Positions 1-7,422 of a DNA stretch of 64,000 nt are shown in pieces; position 1 is the stretch's first letter; every line of letters starts with the position of its first letter. The stretch spans positions 1 through 64,000 of the forward strand of contig PBAS01000061.1 of the NCBI GenBank assembly GCA_002716625.1. The letters run 5' to 3'. Source of the DNA: Phycisphaeraceae bacterium. GTDB taxonomy: Bacteria > Planctomycetota > Phycisphaerae > Phycisphaerales > Phycisphaeraceae. A program made the position numbers and the translations under genes. Below the pieces are notes generated by a model. The model had not been told where the DNA came from. It searched no databases and saw only the letters and a program-made list of their open reading frames with translations.

Positions 1-105
1 GACGTCCCCCATAAACGTCGCGGGGCCAAGAAGCAGAAACAAGACACACAGGCCGCTGACACACGGCCTAAAGACTCCATGCAGACTCAACTCGACACTG
101 ACTGA
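1..105 (+). CDS. C-terminal end of an unknown protein (partial)
   Basis: Frame 1 is open from the window edge to a TGA at 103-105, giving a 34-residue hydrophilic tail rich in Lys, Gln, Asp and Thr, starting DVPHKRRGAKKQKQ. Nothing identifies the family. The first 42 bases recur at 130-172, where one extra A shifts the frame. That makes the end of this gene part of a local duplication. It may be the real 3' end of an upstream gene or merely an open frame, because too little is visible to decide. Confidence 0.4.
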   Translation, partial: DVPHKRRGAKKQKQDTQAADTRPKDSMQTQLDTD

Positions 106-172
106 CTGACTAAACTCCCCAGCCCCGACGACGTCCCCCATAAAACGTCGCAGGGCCAAGAAGCAGAAACAA
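1..172 (+). repeat. Direct repeat of about 42 bp, copies at 1-42 and 130-172
   Basis: Bases 1-42 and 130-172 are nearly identical. They differ by one inserted A in a run of A (copy two has AAAA) and one G-to-A change. Copy one is read as the end of an open frame. Copy two lies in the gap before the next gene. The left copy may extend beyond the window edge. Each copy also contains a short CGACG / CGTCG inverted repeat. Confidence 0.85.
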
Positions 173-223
173 AAATTAGCAGGCTATAGAGGAATTGTGT
201 TATAGAATTGGAAGGTGTTCTGG

Positions 224-1465
224 ATGCTTCGAATTGAAAAGGCCATTTTCACTATCGTTCTGGCGATATTGTTTGACCTCATTGCGGTTGCCAGTCCTCC
301 CGTTGCAGTTCTTACCGATGCGGATCCTGGAATCCAGTTGCTCTTTTCCGGTGATCCAAATACCACCGAGTCTTCCTTTCATGACCCCGCCGACGCCGCT
401 CCCAGCCCTGATTGTGCCCAGACCGCTCCGCGGGCTGGTCTTGGTGACGGGGGCGGTAAGGGGCATAATGAACTTCTGCACTGTGATAATTGGGATTTTG
501 GTACCAAAGATTGGGGCCAGGCAGGTTTTCTTCAAGGCAGCTTCACGCTGGGCGAATCCCCGTTTTCTGATGATGGTGGTTGGGAATGTTCGGGTAACGA
601 GGGAGCAGGTGGTTATAACCCCTGTGTCAATTCAACGATTCGTGTTGTCTCGACATTTAAAAATACACCACCGCCAGGCACGAGCACTTCCGGTGGTCAG
701 CCCATGAGCGAGTTGAAAGATTGGGTGGTGTCTTTTGATTTTAAATATGAGTTTGGTGCCGGAGATACATTCGGTGCTGATAAACTTTTTGAAATCGGCG
801 CCAATGTAACCCTCCTTCAAGTGGTGGGATCCGGTGAAAGCAATGGTTCATTTCTTGCCGATGGAACGCCTCATCGTTACACACTAGTGCATGGCACCGG
901 TGTTCCAAATGAATCGATCCGCACCCCAATCGATCAGCCACTGTCTGAAGGTAAGTTTACCGTGCATTACAAGTCCGCGAACCAGAGAATGGATCTATGG
1001 CTTGATGATACGCTGCTTGTTCCAGATTTTCAGGGAATTGTTGGTACCAATTACCTAGCCCGGTTCATCCAGTTTGGTGGCGGTGGAATGTCATTTGAAA
1101 ATGCGTTGTACGATAACGTGTTAATGGGAGTGGTGGCGCAAGCTTGCGGGCCCGATGGACCGAGGGCAACAGGTATGCCGGGAGATTTTAATTGTGATGG
1201 CACTGTAGATGTGGCTGATCTGGGTATTGTGGGGGCCAATTTCAATGCCAGTGAGGTGACATATGTTGATGGTGACGCCAATTTAGATGGCGCGGTCGAT
1301 GTTGCGGACCTGGGTGTTGTGGGTGCTAACTGGACCGCAGCGCAGTCTGCGTCGCTGACCCGGGCCCTGCAATCGACCGGACTTCCCGAACCTGCTACTG
1401 CTGCGTTGTTGGGTGTTGGGTTAGTGGTGTGCCTCTACCGTGCTCGTCGCAGGTTGATTGCCTAA
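224..1465 (+). CDS. Exported protein with LamG-like domain, dockerin-like repeats and PEP-CTERM anchor
   Basis: The ATG at 224 is preferred because GGAAGG (210-215) lies 8 bases upstream; a GTG at 215 is also in frame. The product has 413 residues. A signal peptide covers roughly the first 25 residues. The middle (about 160-300) is a beta-rich LamG/concanavalin-like region with a WLDD segment. Two Ca-binding dockerin-like loops follow (GDFNCDGTVDVADLG and GDANLDGAVDVADLG). The C terminus has a PEP motif (LPEPATAALLG), a hydrophobic helix and an Arg cluster, the PEP-CTERM sorting signal cut by exosortase. The protein is probably surface attached or released. No substrate can be named. Confidence 0.85.
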   Translation: MLRIEKAIFTIVLAILFDLIAVASPPVAVLTDADPGIQLLFSGDPNTTESSFHDPADAAPSPDCAQTAPRAGLGDGGGKGHNELLHCDNWDFGTKDWGQAGFLQGSFTLGESPFSDDGGWECSGNEGAGGYNPCVNSTIRVVSTFKNTPPPGTSTSGGQPMSELKDWVVSFDFKYEFGAGDTFGADKLFEIGANVTLLQVVGSGESNGSFLADGTPHRYTLVHGTGVPNESIRTPIDQPLSEGKFTVHYKSANQRMDLWLDDTLLVPDFQGIVGTNYLARFIQFGGGGMSFENALYDNVLMGVVAQACGPDGPRATGMPGDFNCDGTVDVADLGIVGANFNASEVTYVDGDANLDGAVDVADLGVVGANWTAAQSASLTRALQSTGLPEPATAALLGVGLVVCLYRARRRLIA

Positions 1466-1481
1466 ACAACAGGCCACACAG

Positions 1482-2735
1482 TCACTGTGCCCCGGGTTCA
1501 ACGGGGTTGGCGTGAGTCTTGGTCGTCGATAACATCAGCGCAATCAGTAATCCAATGGCTACAAACCACCCCAAGCCAAGCCAGTTCAATGTCGCAACAG
1601 TATCGATCCTCTCCGCCAGATAGCCCACTAGCCATGTCGATGTGCTGCCCGTGGCCCAAGCCAAACCCATCATGATTCCGCTGATCAGGCTTGCATTGGG
1701 AGGTGAGAATGATTGGCCCAATGCGACACCCAGCGGGTTGCCGGCGCTCATTAATGCGCCAACAATCATACACATCCCTATAAACAGGATTAGGGGTATT
1801 GTCGGCACCGCGAGAAAGACATAGTAAGCGACCAAACCCAGGCTAAGGCAGGTCAGCAGTAAACGCTTGCGGCCGATCCGATCGGCTAGTAAGCCTGCAG
1901 GTATCATTCCCAGCACCGCACCAAGGGTCATAAATCCCATTCCACCGCCGTACACCATCCACTTTGGATATCCACGCGCTTCAATAAATTCAGGCAGAAG
2001 GAAGTTCATCCCCAGTAACATTGCTGATAGTAGCGCCAAGATGAGATATAGGGTCATTACTCGCCCCCAGATAGGACGTAGTGCGCTCAGTGCCTTGATG
2101 AAAGGGGTTGGCCGGCCGCTACGCTCCTCTTTTGGATGGCACCACAGGACACCAAGCAGGAGGACGAATAAGATAGGGATCAGCAGCCATTCGGTTTGGC
2201 CTCCGGATCTTGTATACACCAGGCTGAATAACCCTGGGCCAGCTGCAAATCCAATCATTCCGCCAGCGACAAACGTTGAAACCAACGTGCTACGGCGATG
2301 AGGGTCCAGGTTTCCTGCAACCGATGCTCCGCTTGGATGAAACATCGCCTGTCCCAGGCGGGCAGGAAGAAGCAGTAGTCCAAGTATCAGGTAGCCTGCC
2401 GGTGTGACCGCCAGCTCATGGTTTTGCCCCACAGTGCCCAGAAATGCCGTTGTGCTACACATCGCCAAGCCAATCAGGATCAACTTGCGTCGATTTCCTC
2501 TATCGGCCCAGACCCCAAAGAACATCTGAGTGGGTAATGCAATGGCATTTGTAACAAATGCGATCATACCTGCCGTTGCCAGATCCAACTTGGCCAGCAT
2601 CTTGAAAACAGGCCACATTGAACCGTATGCATCCACCATGGCGTGGGTGAGCAAGAGAGTCATGAACGTCTTGGTGGTTATGTTCAGGCGTTGTACTGTC
2701 TGCGTAGTGGCATTTGGTTTATCAACGCTCATCAT
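1482..2735 (-). CDS. MFS transporter, fosmidomycin-resistance-like
   Basis: A 417-residue protein with about 12 hydrophobic segments. The inter-helix motif FGVWADRGNRRKLILIG between helices 2 and 3 is the MFS signature, and its counterpart GLLADRIGRKRLLL lies after helix 8. The overall look (early THAMVDAYGSMWPVF, then an ARLGQAMFHPSGASVAG segment) matches the Fsr-type branch of the family, which exports small molecules. AAGGTGA precedes two adjacent ATGs, so the start may be 2735 or 2732. It is convergent with the PEP-CTERM gene, 16 bases apart, and diverges from the porin. The substrate is unknown. Confidence 0.85.
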   Translation of the reverse strand: MMSVDKPNATTQTVQRLNITTKTFMTLLLTHAMVDAYGSMWPVFKMLAKLDLATAGMIAFVTNAIALPTQMFFGVWADRGNRRKLILIGLAMCSTTAFLGTVGQNHELAVTPAGYLILGLLLLPARLGQAMFHPSGASVAGNLDPHRRSTLVSTFVAGGMIGFAAGPGLFSLVYTRSGGQTEWLLIPILFVLLLGVLWCHPKEERSGRPTPFIKALSALRPIWGRVMTLYLILALLSAMLLGMNFLLPEFIEARGYPKWMVYGGGMGFMTLGAVLGMIPAGLLADRIGRKRLLLTCLSLGLVAYYVFLAVPTIPLILFIGMCMIVGALMSAGNPLGVALGQSFSPPNASLISGIMMGLAWATGSTSTWLVGYLAERIDTVATLNWLGLGWFVAIGLLIALMLSTTKTHANPVEPGAQ

Positions 2736-2858
2736 TCACCTTTTATAGAGCATAGCGAATTTGATGACATTGATGGTGGATCACGAGTAGATGGCAGGAG
2801 AATATTTTCGATGGGACAACCCAACAAATCTGGGCACAATGCTGTACCTGAGGCAATT

Positions 2859-2902
2859 GCAAACGGATTGCTAACCATAAGCAAACAAATTGTAATTAGG
2901 AT
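2859..2902 (+). promoter_or_regulatory. Candidate Pho box upstream of the phosphate porin
   Basis: Direct repeats in exact 11-bp phase: GCAAAC at 2859, GCTAAC at 2870, GCAAAC at 2881 and a weaker GTAATT at 2892. PhoB-type regulators bind direct repeats with an 11-bp period, so repeats at this spacing before a phosphate-porin gene suggest a PhoB operator (inference). A possible -10 (TAGAGT, 2922-2927) follows, which would give a leader of about 35 bases before the start codon. Confidence 0.6.
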
Positions 2903-2968
2903 TTGTCTTCGAATTGGTTCCTAGAGTATTCCAAAGGATTGAAGTCATGCATCAAAGAAAGGAGATAT

Positions 2969-4465
2969 ATGATGGTTCACGCTTATTTCAGTAGGAGGGT
3001 CAGGTTCTTGTTGGCTGCGGTAGTGGCATTCTCATTGCCGGGTATTTCCCTCGCCGGGAGTGTCAGCGAGATGGATCTTCTGCGCCAGCAGATTGCTGCA
3101 CTTGAGGCAAGTAACCGGGAACTAGGTGAACTCCGCACGGAAGTAGCGCAGTTACGAAGTACGCAGGAGGACCAATGGGTTAATAGTCGGCGTAAAGAAG
3201 AGCTTAAAAGCATGATCAGCGAGGTGCTGGTAGATGCCGACATGCGTAGCAGTCTCATGGGCAGTCATATGACCGCTGGCCATAACGGTAAAAACTTCTT
3301 TCTCGCTTCGGAAGATGGCAGTTTTCTTTTAAAGATGAAAGGGCAGATTCAGTTTCGATATATCGGATCATTTCAGGATGCGGGTTCTGGTGCAAGTGCC
3401 ATTGATGATGAGACGAAAACGGGTTTTGTGATTCGACGTGCCAAACTTGATTTTTCGGGAAATGTTGTGGATCCCCGGTTGGGTTACGCAATTCAGGTGG
3501 CGATAGATCGAGGTACAAATACGGCAAGCTCTGATAAGATTGCAATCAGCTATGGACTGTCTGAAGGATTTACCCTATGGGGTGGCGAGGACAAAGCGCC
3601 TTTCCTTCGCGAAGAGCTGACCAGTTCAAGTCGCCAGCAGGCGGTTGAGCGATCATTCGTCAATGAGGTCTTTACCATGGACAAGGTTCAAGGTGTTGGC
3701 CTCAAGATTAAGAAAGATGACTGGATGACACATGTAATGATCAATGATGGTTATAAATCAGGTGACGGGGGTACGAGACAGAATCGTTTCACCCAAACCG
3801 GCGTCTCGCAGGTTAATGCCGATACTGGCGCTGATTTGTCTCGTGGTTCTGTATCTGGCGATTTCAACGATGATCAGACGGATTTTGCTATCACCGCACG
3901 TGCTGATTTTCGTTTTGCAGGTAACTGGAAACAGATGAAGGACTTTGCTGCGTGGGATGGTGAGGGCAAGGCTATCTTCGTAGGTACCGCGATCCATTAC
4001 GAAGTGGGTGAGACTGGCGATGATGCGTTCAATAACAACTTTTTGAGTTGGACGATGGATGGCTCTGTTGAGCAGGGTGGCACAAATCTTTATGCCGCGA
4101 TCGTCGGGCAACATACCGATCTCGAAGCCGCTGGTGCCTCAGGGCAACCCTCAGCCGATGATGTGGATCTACTTGGTGTGGTTGTCCAGGCCGGGTTCAT
4201 GATGGTCCCCGACAAGTTTGAGCCATTTGTACGTTACGAGCACGTTGATTTTGATAACTGGTTTGGCGGCGCTTTTGATGAGGTGGATATTGTGACGGTT
4301 GGCTTTAACTATTACATGAAAAAGCACGCTGCAAAGTTTACGCTTGATCTACTTTATGCATTTGACCCATTGCCCTTTAGGGATGAAGGGTTGGGTCTGC
4401 AGCAGGATGATGCCGACAGTGACGAGCAGATGGTCTTGAGGGCCCAGTACCAAATGCTTTTTTGA
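2969..4465 (+). CDS. Phosphate-selective porin (OprP/OprO-like)
   Basis: The start is set at 2969 (or the adjacent ATG 2972) by AAAGGAG at 2958-2964; the frame stays open upstream to 2903 without a ribosome site. The product has about 499 residues: a signal peptide, a short coiled coil (LLRQQIAALEASNRELGELR), and then a long beta-barrel region with typical porin O/P segments (GQIQFRY, FVIRRAKLDFSGNV, VGFNYYMKKHAAKFTLDLLY) ending in an aromatic F. Porins of this family admit anions, often phosphate, across the outer membrane. The neighbouring phoBR and pit genes and the 11-bp repeats upstream support phosphate uptake. Confidence 0.88.
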   Translation: MMVHAYFSRRVRFLLAAVVAFSLPGISLAGSVSEMDLLRQQIAALEASNRELGELRTEVAQLRSTQEDQWVNSRRKEELKSMISEVLVDADMRSSLMGSHMTAGHNGKNFFLASEDGSFLLKMKGQIQFRYIGSFQDAGSGASAIDDETKTGFVIRRAKLDFSGNVVDPRLGYAIQVAIDRGTNTASSDKIAISYGLSEGFTLWGGEDKAPFLREELTSSSRQQAVERSFVNEVFTMDKVQGVGLKIKKDDWMTHVMINDGYKSGDGGTRQNRFTQTGVSQVNADTGADLSRGSVSGDFNDDQTDFAITARADFRFAGNWKQMKDFAAWDGEGKAIFVGTAIHYEVGETGDDAFNNNFLSWTMDGSVEQGGTNLYAAIVGQHTDLEAAGASGQPSADDVDLLGVVVQAGFMMVPDKFEPFVRYEHVDFDNWFGGAFDEVDIVTVGFNYYMKKHAAKFTLDLLYAFDPLPFRDEGLGLQQDDADSDEQMVLRAQYQMLF

Positions 4466-4560
4466 TCAAGAACACCAGGCCCAACGCCTCGGAATCGAGA
4501 TTGAAGATTCTCGTGCAACGATGTTTTTATCCAAGCTTTCCAAGTTTAGAACTCTCTCCT

Positions 4561-4592
4561 GGCGATCCAATCACATGATTAGATCGCCTTTT
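4561..4592 (+). terminator. Rho-independent terminator after the porin gene
   Basis: GGCGATC (4561-4567) pairs with GATCGCC (4582-4588). After one C-A mismatch the inner arms AATCA and TGATT also pair around a CA loop. TTTT follows directly at 4589-4592. This separates the porin transcript from phoB. Confidence 0.8.
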
Positions 4593-4615
4593 CAATTAAT
4601 ATTTATTGCCATCAT

Positions 4616-4670
4616 GCTCATCGAGTGCCAACGAACAACTAAACTTACTCCGCCGACTAGAGTGTATAAT
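4616..4670 (+). promoter_or_regulatory. Candidate phoB promoter: degenerate Pho box and TATAAT -10
   Basis: TATAAT at 4665-4670 is a perfect -10. No good -35 exists. Instead, GCTCAT (4616), GCCAAC (4627) and ACTAAA (4638) repeat at 11-bp intervals and resemble the clearer boxes before the porin and pit genes, suggesting autoregulation by PhoB (inference). The -10 ends only 9 bases before the ATG at 4680, so the transcript would have almost no leader. Confidence 0.5.
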
Positions 4671-4679
4671 CCATGACAA

Positions 4680-5444
4680 ATGTCAAAAAGTGGTTTAGAA
4701 AAAGTGAAAGCGCGTTCAAGATTAGATTCTGGATCAGACGAAACGGCTCAATGTCACCACGTGCTGGTTGTAGAGGATGAGCGCGATCTTCAGGACCTAC
4801 TTAAGTACAACCTTGAGCGGGAAGGATACCGTGTCCAATGTGCCGGCTCGGGGGAACAGGCCCTGAAACTGGTAGTTGAGAAACAACCCGACGTGGTGGT
4901 TTTGGACTTGATGCTTCCGGGTGTCGATGGCCTTGAAGTCTGTCGATCGATCCGGTCGAATCAGGAAGTCGGAAAAATCGCTATCGTGATGCTGACTGCC
5001 AAGGGAAGTGAGGCAGATGTTGTTGCGGGCTTGGAGGCTGGTGCCGATGATTACATGACCAAGCCGTTTAGCCCGCGTGAACTTGTGGCCCGAGTTCGAG
5101 CAGTCTTACGACGAGTCAATGAGGGGGGGGATCTGAAAAAGGGCAACGGCAAGCGGATGGTCCGTTTCGGTGAGGTCACCGTGGATCCGCTGCGGCACGA
5201 GGTGCTTATCCAGGACAAGCCGATCAATCTGACGGTTACGGAATTTAAATTGCTTTACCAACTCATTTCCCGGGCTGGTCGTGTGTTTACACGTCAGCAG
5301 ATCATCGAATCAATGCATGGACCGCATACGGTTGTCACGGATCGGGCTGTGGATGTACAAATATTGAATCTGCGGCGTAAACTAGGTGACTTTGGTTCCA
5401 AGCTGGTGACGGTTCGTGGTGTCGGTTACAAGTTTTCAGGTTAA
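4680..5444 (+). CDS. phoB: PhoB-type response regulator
   Basis: A 254-residue OmpR/PhoB family protein. The receiver domain starts near residue 28 (VLVVEDE). It has the phosphoacceptor Asp76 in VVVLDLMLPG, and Lys128 in TKPFSPREL. A winged-helix DNA-binding domain spans about 158-253, ending in VDVQILNLRRKLGD and VRGVGYKF. The first 27 residues are a polar extension not usual for the family, so translation could instead start at an internal GTG. It lies 5 bases before the kinase gene in one operon. It is expected to activate phosphate-starvation genes, including the porin and pit genes here. Confidence 0.9.
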   Translation: MSKSGLEKVKARSRLDSGSDETAQCHHVLVVEDERDLQDLLKYNLEREGYRVQCAGSGEQALKLVVEKQPDVVVLDLMLPGVDGLEVCRSIRSNQEVGKIAIVMLTAKGSEADVVAGLEAGADDYMTKPFSPRELVARVRAVLRRVNEGGDLKKGNGKRMVRFGEVTVDPLRHEVLIQDKPINLTVTEFKLLYQLISRAGRVFTRQQIIESMHGPHTVVTDRAVDVQILNLRRKLGDFGSKLVTVRGVGYKFSG

Positions 5445-5449
5445 GTCTA

Positions 5450-6517
5450 GTGGCACGGCATAAAGATGAACTGGAGGCAGTACTGGCCGGCCTCGTGCAG
5501 GGTGTGCTGGTTGTAGATCCACAGCTTAAGCTTATCAGTATTAATGATGCCGCAGCTCGATGGCTTGAGGTCAAGCGGTTTGAGGCGTTAGGTCAACATA
5601 TAGACCAGGTGATTCGCAATGATGATCTACGTAAGGTGGTGTCGGCTGCACTGCGTGCGGATGACCCTGTCGAGGGCAATGTCGTACTGGAGTCAGGGAA
5701 ATCGCAATCGCCTTCGGATAGTAACCGTCTGCGTTTTGTCCGTGTTCAGGACACCAAACTGCATGATCCCGGTGGGCACCTGCTTGGTAAAATGGTGGCA
5801 CTACAGGATGTAACCCATCTGCGTCATCTCGAAGAAGTCCGCCGTGACTTCGTGGCAAATGTGTCACATGAAATTAAGACACCGGTCACCGCTATTAAGG
5901 CTGCCGCCGAAATGCTTTTAGATGATCGGCCTCCCAATCCTCAGGACGGATGTCGTTTCCTACAGATTGTCGCCCGTCAAGCAGACCGGCTTCATGCATT
6001 GGTTGAAGATTTGTTGACACTCACGCGGATTGAGCAGGAATTAGAAGAGCAACCCATAGCGTTGGACTCTGGATCCATCCGTGACGTGATTGATGCGGCA
6101 GTCGAATCGTGTGCTGCCAATGCGGAAGCTAAATCAATTCAAATTGACCATCGTTCATGCGACGACCTGGTGATTCCATTGGACCAGCAGTTACTAGAGC
6201 AAGCGGTCGTGAATTTGCTTGACAACGCTATCAAGTACAGTTCAAGGAATAGCTGGATATGGGTTTCAGCCTCGCAAGATGAGACACATGTTGTTATCAG
6301 GGTCAAGGATAATGGGCCAGGTATTGCCGGGGAACACCAAGCCCGTCTGTTCGAACGTTTCTACCGGACTGACAAAGCCCGTAGCCGTGAGTTGGGCGGT
6401 ACCGGACTTGGACTGGCAATTGTGAAACATGTGGCCCAGGCACATGGAGGCCATGTGGATGTGGACTCGAAACTGGGGCAGGGAAGTGAGTTTCAGATCT
6501 TTATCCCCACTGGTTAA
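5450..6517 (+). CDS. phoR: PhoR-like sensor histidine kinase lacking membrane segments
   Basis: GTG start 5 bases after phoB. The 355-residue protein has a PAS domain (about 8-125), a HisKA domain with His140 in FVANVSHEIKTP, and a HATPase domain with N box (NLLDNAIKYS), G1 (DNGPGI) and G2 (GGTGLGLAIV). Order and context match PhoR, which phosphorylates PhoB. Unlike E. coli PhoR, no hydrophobic N-terminal helix is present, so the kinase should be cytosolic. It must sense phosphate through partners, perhaps the DUF47-Pit pair encoded just downstream (inference). Confidence 0.88.
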   Translation: MARHKDELEAVLAGLVQGVLVVDPQLKLISINDAAARWLEVKRFEALGQHIDQVIRNDDLRKVVSAALRADDPVEGNVVLESGKSQSPSDSNRLRFVRVQDTKLHDPGGHLLGKMVALQDVTHLRHLEEVRRDFVANVSHEIKTPVTAIKAAAEMLLDDRPPNPQDGCRFLQIVARQADRLHALVEDLLTLTRIEQELEEQPIALDSGSIRDVIDAAVESCAANAEAKSIQIDHRSCDDLVIPLDQQLLEQAVVNLLDNAIKYSSRNSWIWVSASQDETHVVIRVKDNGPGIAGEHQARLFERFYRTDKARSRELGGTGLGLAIVKHVAQAHGGHVDVDSKLGQGSEFQIFIPTG

Positions 6518-6627
6518 TTCATCGAATTGGCCCATGAGGCTCAGTTTTCTGACCAGCAAGTCAAGACCACCTACTTCAGGGAAATTTGGCCGCTTGTGGA
6601 AATATAAAGCCTCCATCGGGTTAACTG

Positions 6628-6671
6628 CTCAGTCAAGCATTAACATAATACTAATCAAACCTTAACAATAC
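6628..6671 (+). promoter_or_regulatory. Candidate Pho box upstream of the DUF47-pit operon
   Basis: Units repeat at exactly 11 bp: CTCAGTCA (6628), ATTAACAT (6639), ACTAATCA (6650) and CTTAACAA (6661). The core NYWAAC is shared with the repeats before the porin. The block ends only about 10 bases before the ATG at 6682. If it works as an activator site, transcription would begin close to the second in-frame ATG at 6691. Confidence 0.55.
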
Positions 6672-6681
6672 TTGTGGTAAC

Positions 6682-7365
6682 ATGGCTTTCATGCGAACGA
6701 TTGCCAAACTATTCGGTCAGTCTCCGTTCGGTCCATTGCAGGACCATATGCAGCGTGTAAGTGACTGTGTGGAAAAGGCGATCGAGGCACTCACTGCGTT
6801 TCAGGCTGGTGAATATGACAAACTCGATGGTTTGGCCAAAGAGATCTCCGATCTTGAACACGCTGCTGATCAGGTCAAGCACGATATCCAGAACCATTTA
6901 CCTAAGAGCCTGTTTCTACCCGTTGACCGCAGCCGCCTGCTTGAAATCCTGAGTATCCAGGACAGCATCGCGGATAAAGCCGAGAACCTCGGTATCGCGC
7001 TGACACTCAAGCGGCTCGAACTTCCCGAAGTACTGCGTGAATTGTTCAGTAGGCTAATCAATACAAATATCAAGGCCTTTCGCAATGTGCTGCGCATCAT
7101 TAATGAACTTGATGAACTTGTTCAAACCTCTTTTGGTGGTGCAGAAGCAGAAAACGTCAAGGACATGGTTGATGACGTCGCTCACCTGGAATACGAAGCC
7201 GACCTGATTCAGCGTGATCTGCTCAAGGCATTGTTTGCTGCTGAGCAGCAGTTTACCGTTGGGTCGTTCTATCAGTGGACAAAACTGATCAGTCACGTAT
7301 CCGAGTTGTCGAATCTTTCCGAACGGTTAGCAAACCGCGTACGAACAACGCTGGAGTTAAAGTAA
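6682..7365 (+). CDS. DUF47 family (PhoU-like) Pit accessory protein
   Basis: A 227-residue all-helical protein of the DUF47/TIGR00153 type: N terminus RTIAKLFGQSPFGPLQDHM, then long amphipathic helices such as ISDLEHAADQVKHDI and VDDVAHLEYEADLIQRDLLKAL, which carry the E/DxxxD metal-binding pattern seen in PhoU. ATG 6691 is an alternative start. It lies 57 bases upstream of the pit gene, the standard arrangement for this family, whose members are thought to regulate Pit transport. It probably acts at the inner face of the membrane. Confidence 0.9.
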   Translation: MAFMRTIAKLFGQSPFGPLQDHMQRVSDCVEKAIEALTAFQAGEYDKLDGLAKEISDLEHAADQVKHDIQNHLPKSLFLPVDRSRLLEILSIQDSIADKAENLGIALTLKRLELPEVLRELFSRLINTNIKAFRNVLRIINELDELVQTSFGGAEAENVKDMVDDVAHLEYEADLIQRDLLKALFAAEQQFTVGSFYQWTKLISHVSELSNLSERLANRVRTTLELK

Positions 7366-7422
7366 AGCCATTGTGAGGAAGGGCATATCTCTGTCCTGAA
7401 TTCTTGCATTACCTAGAAAAAA

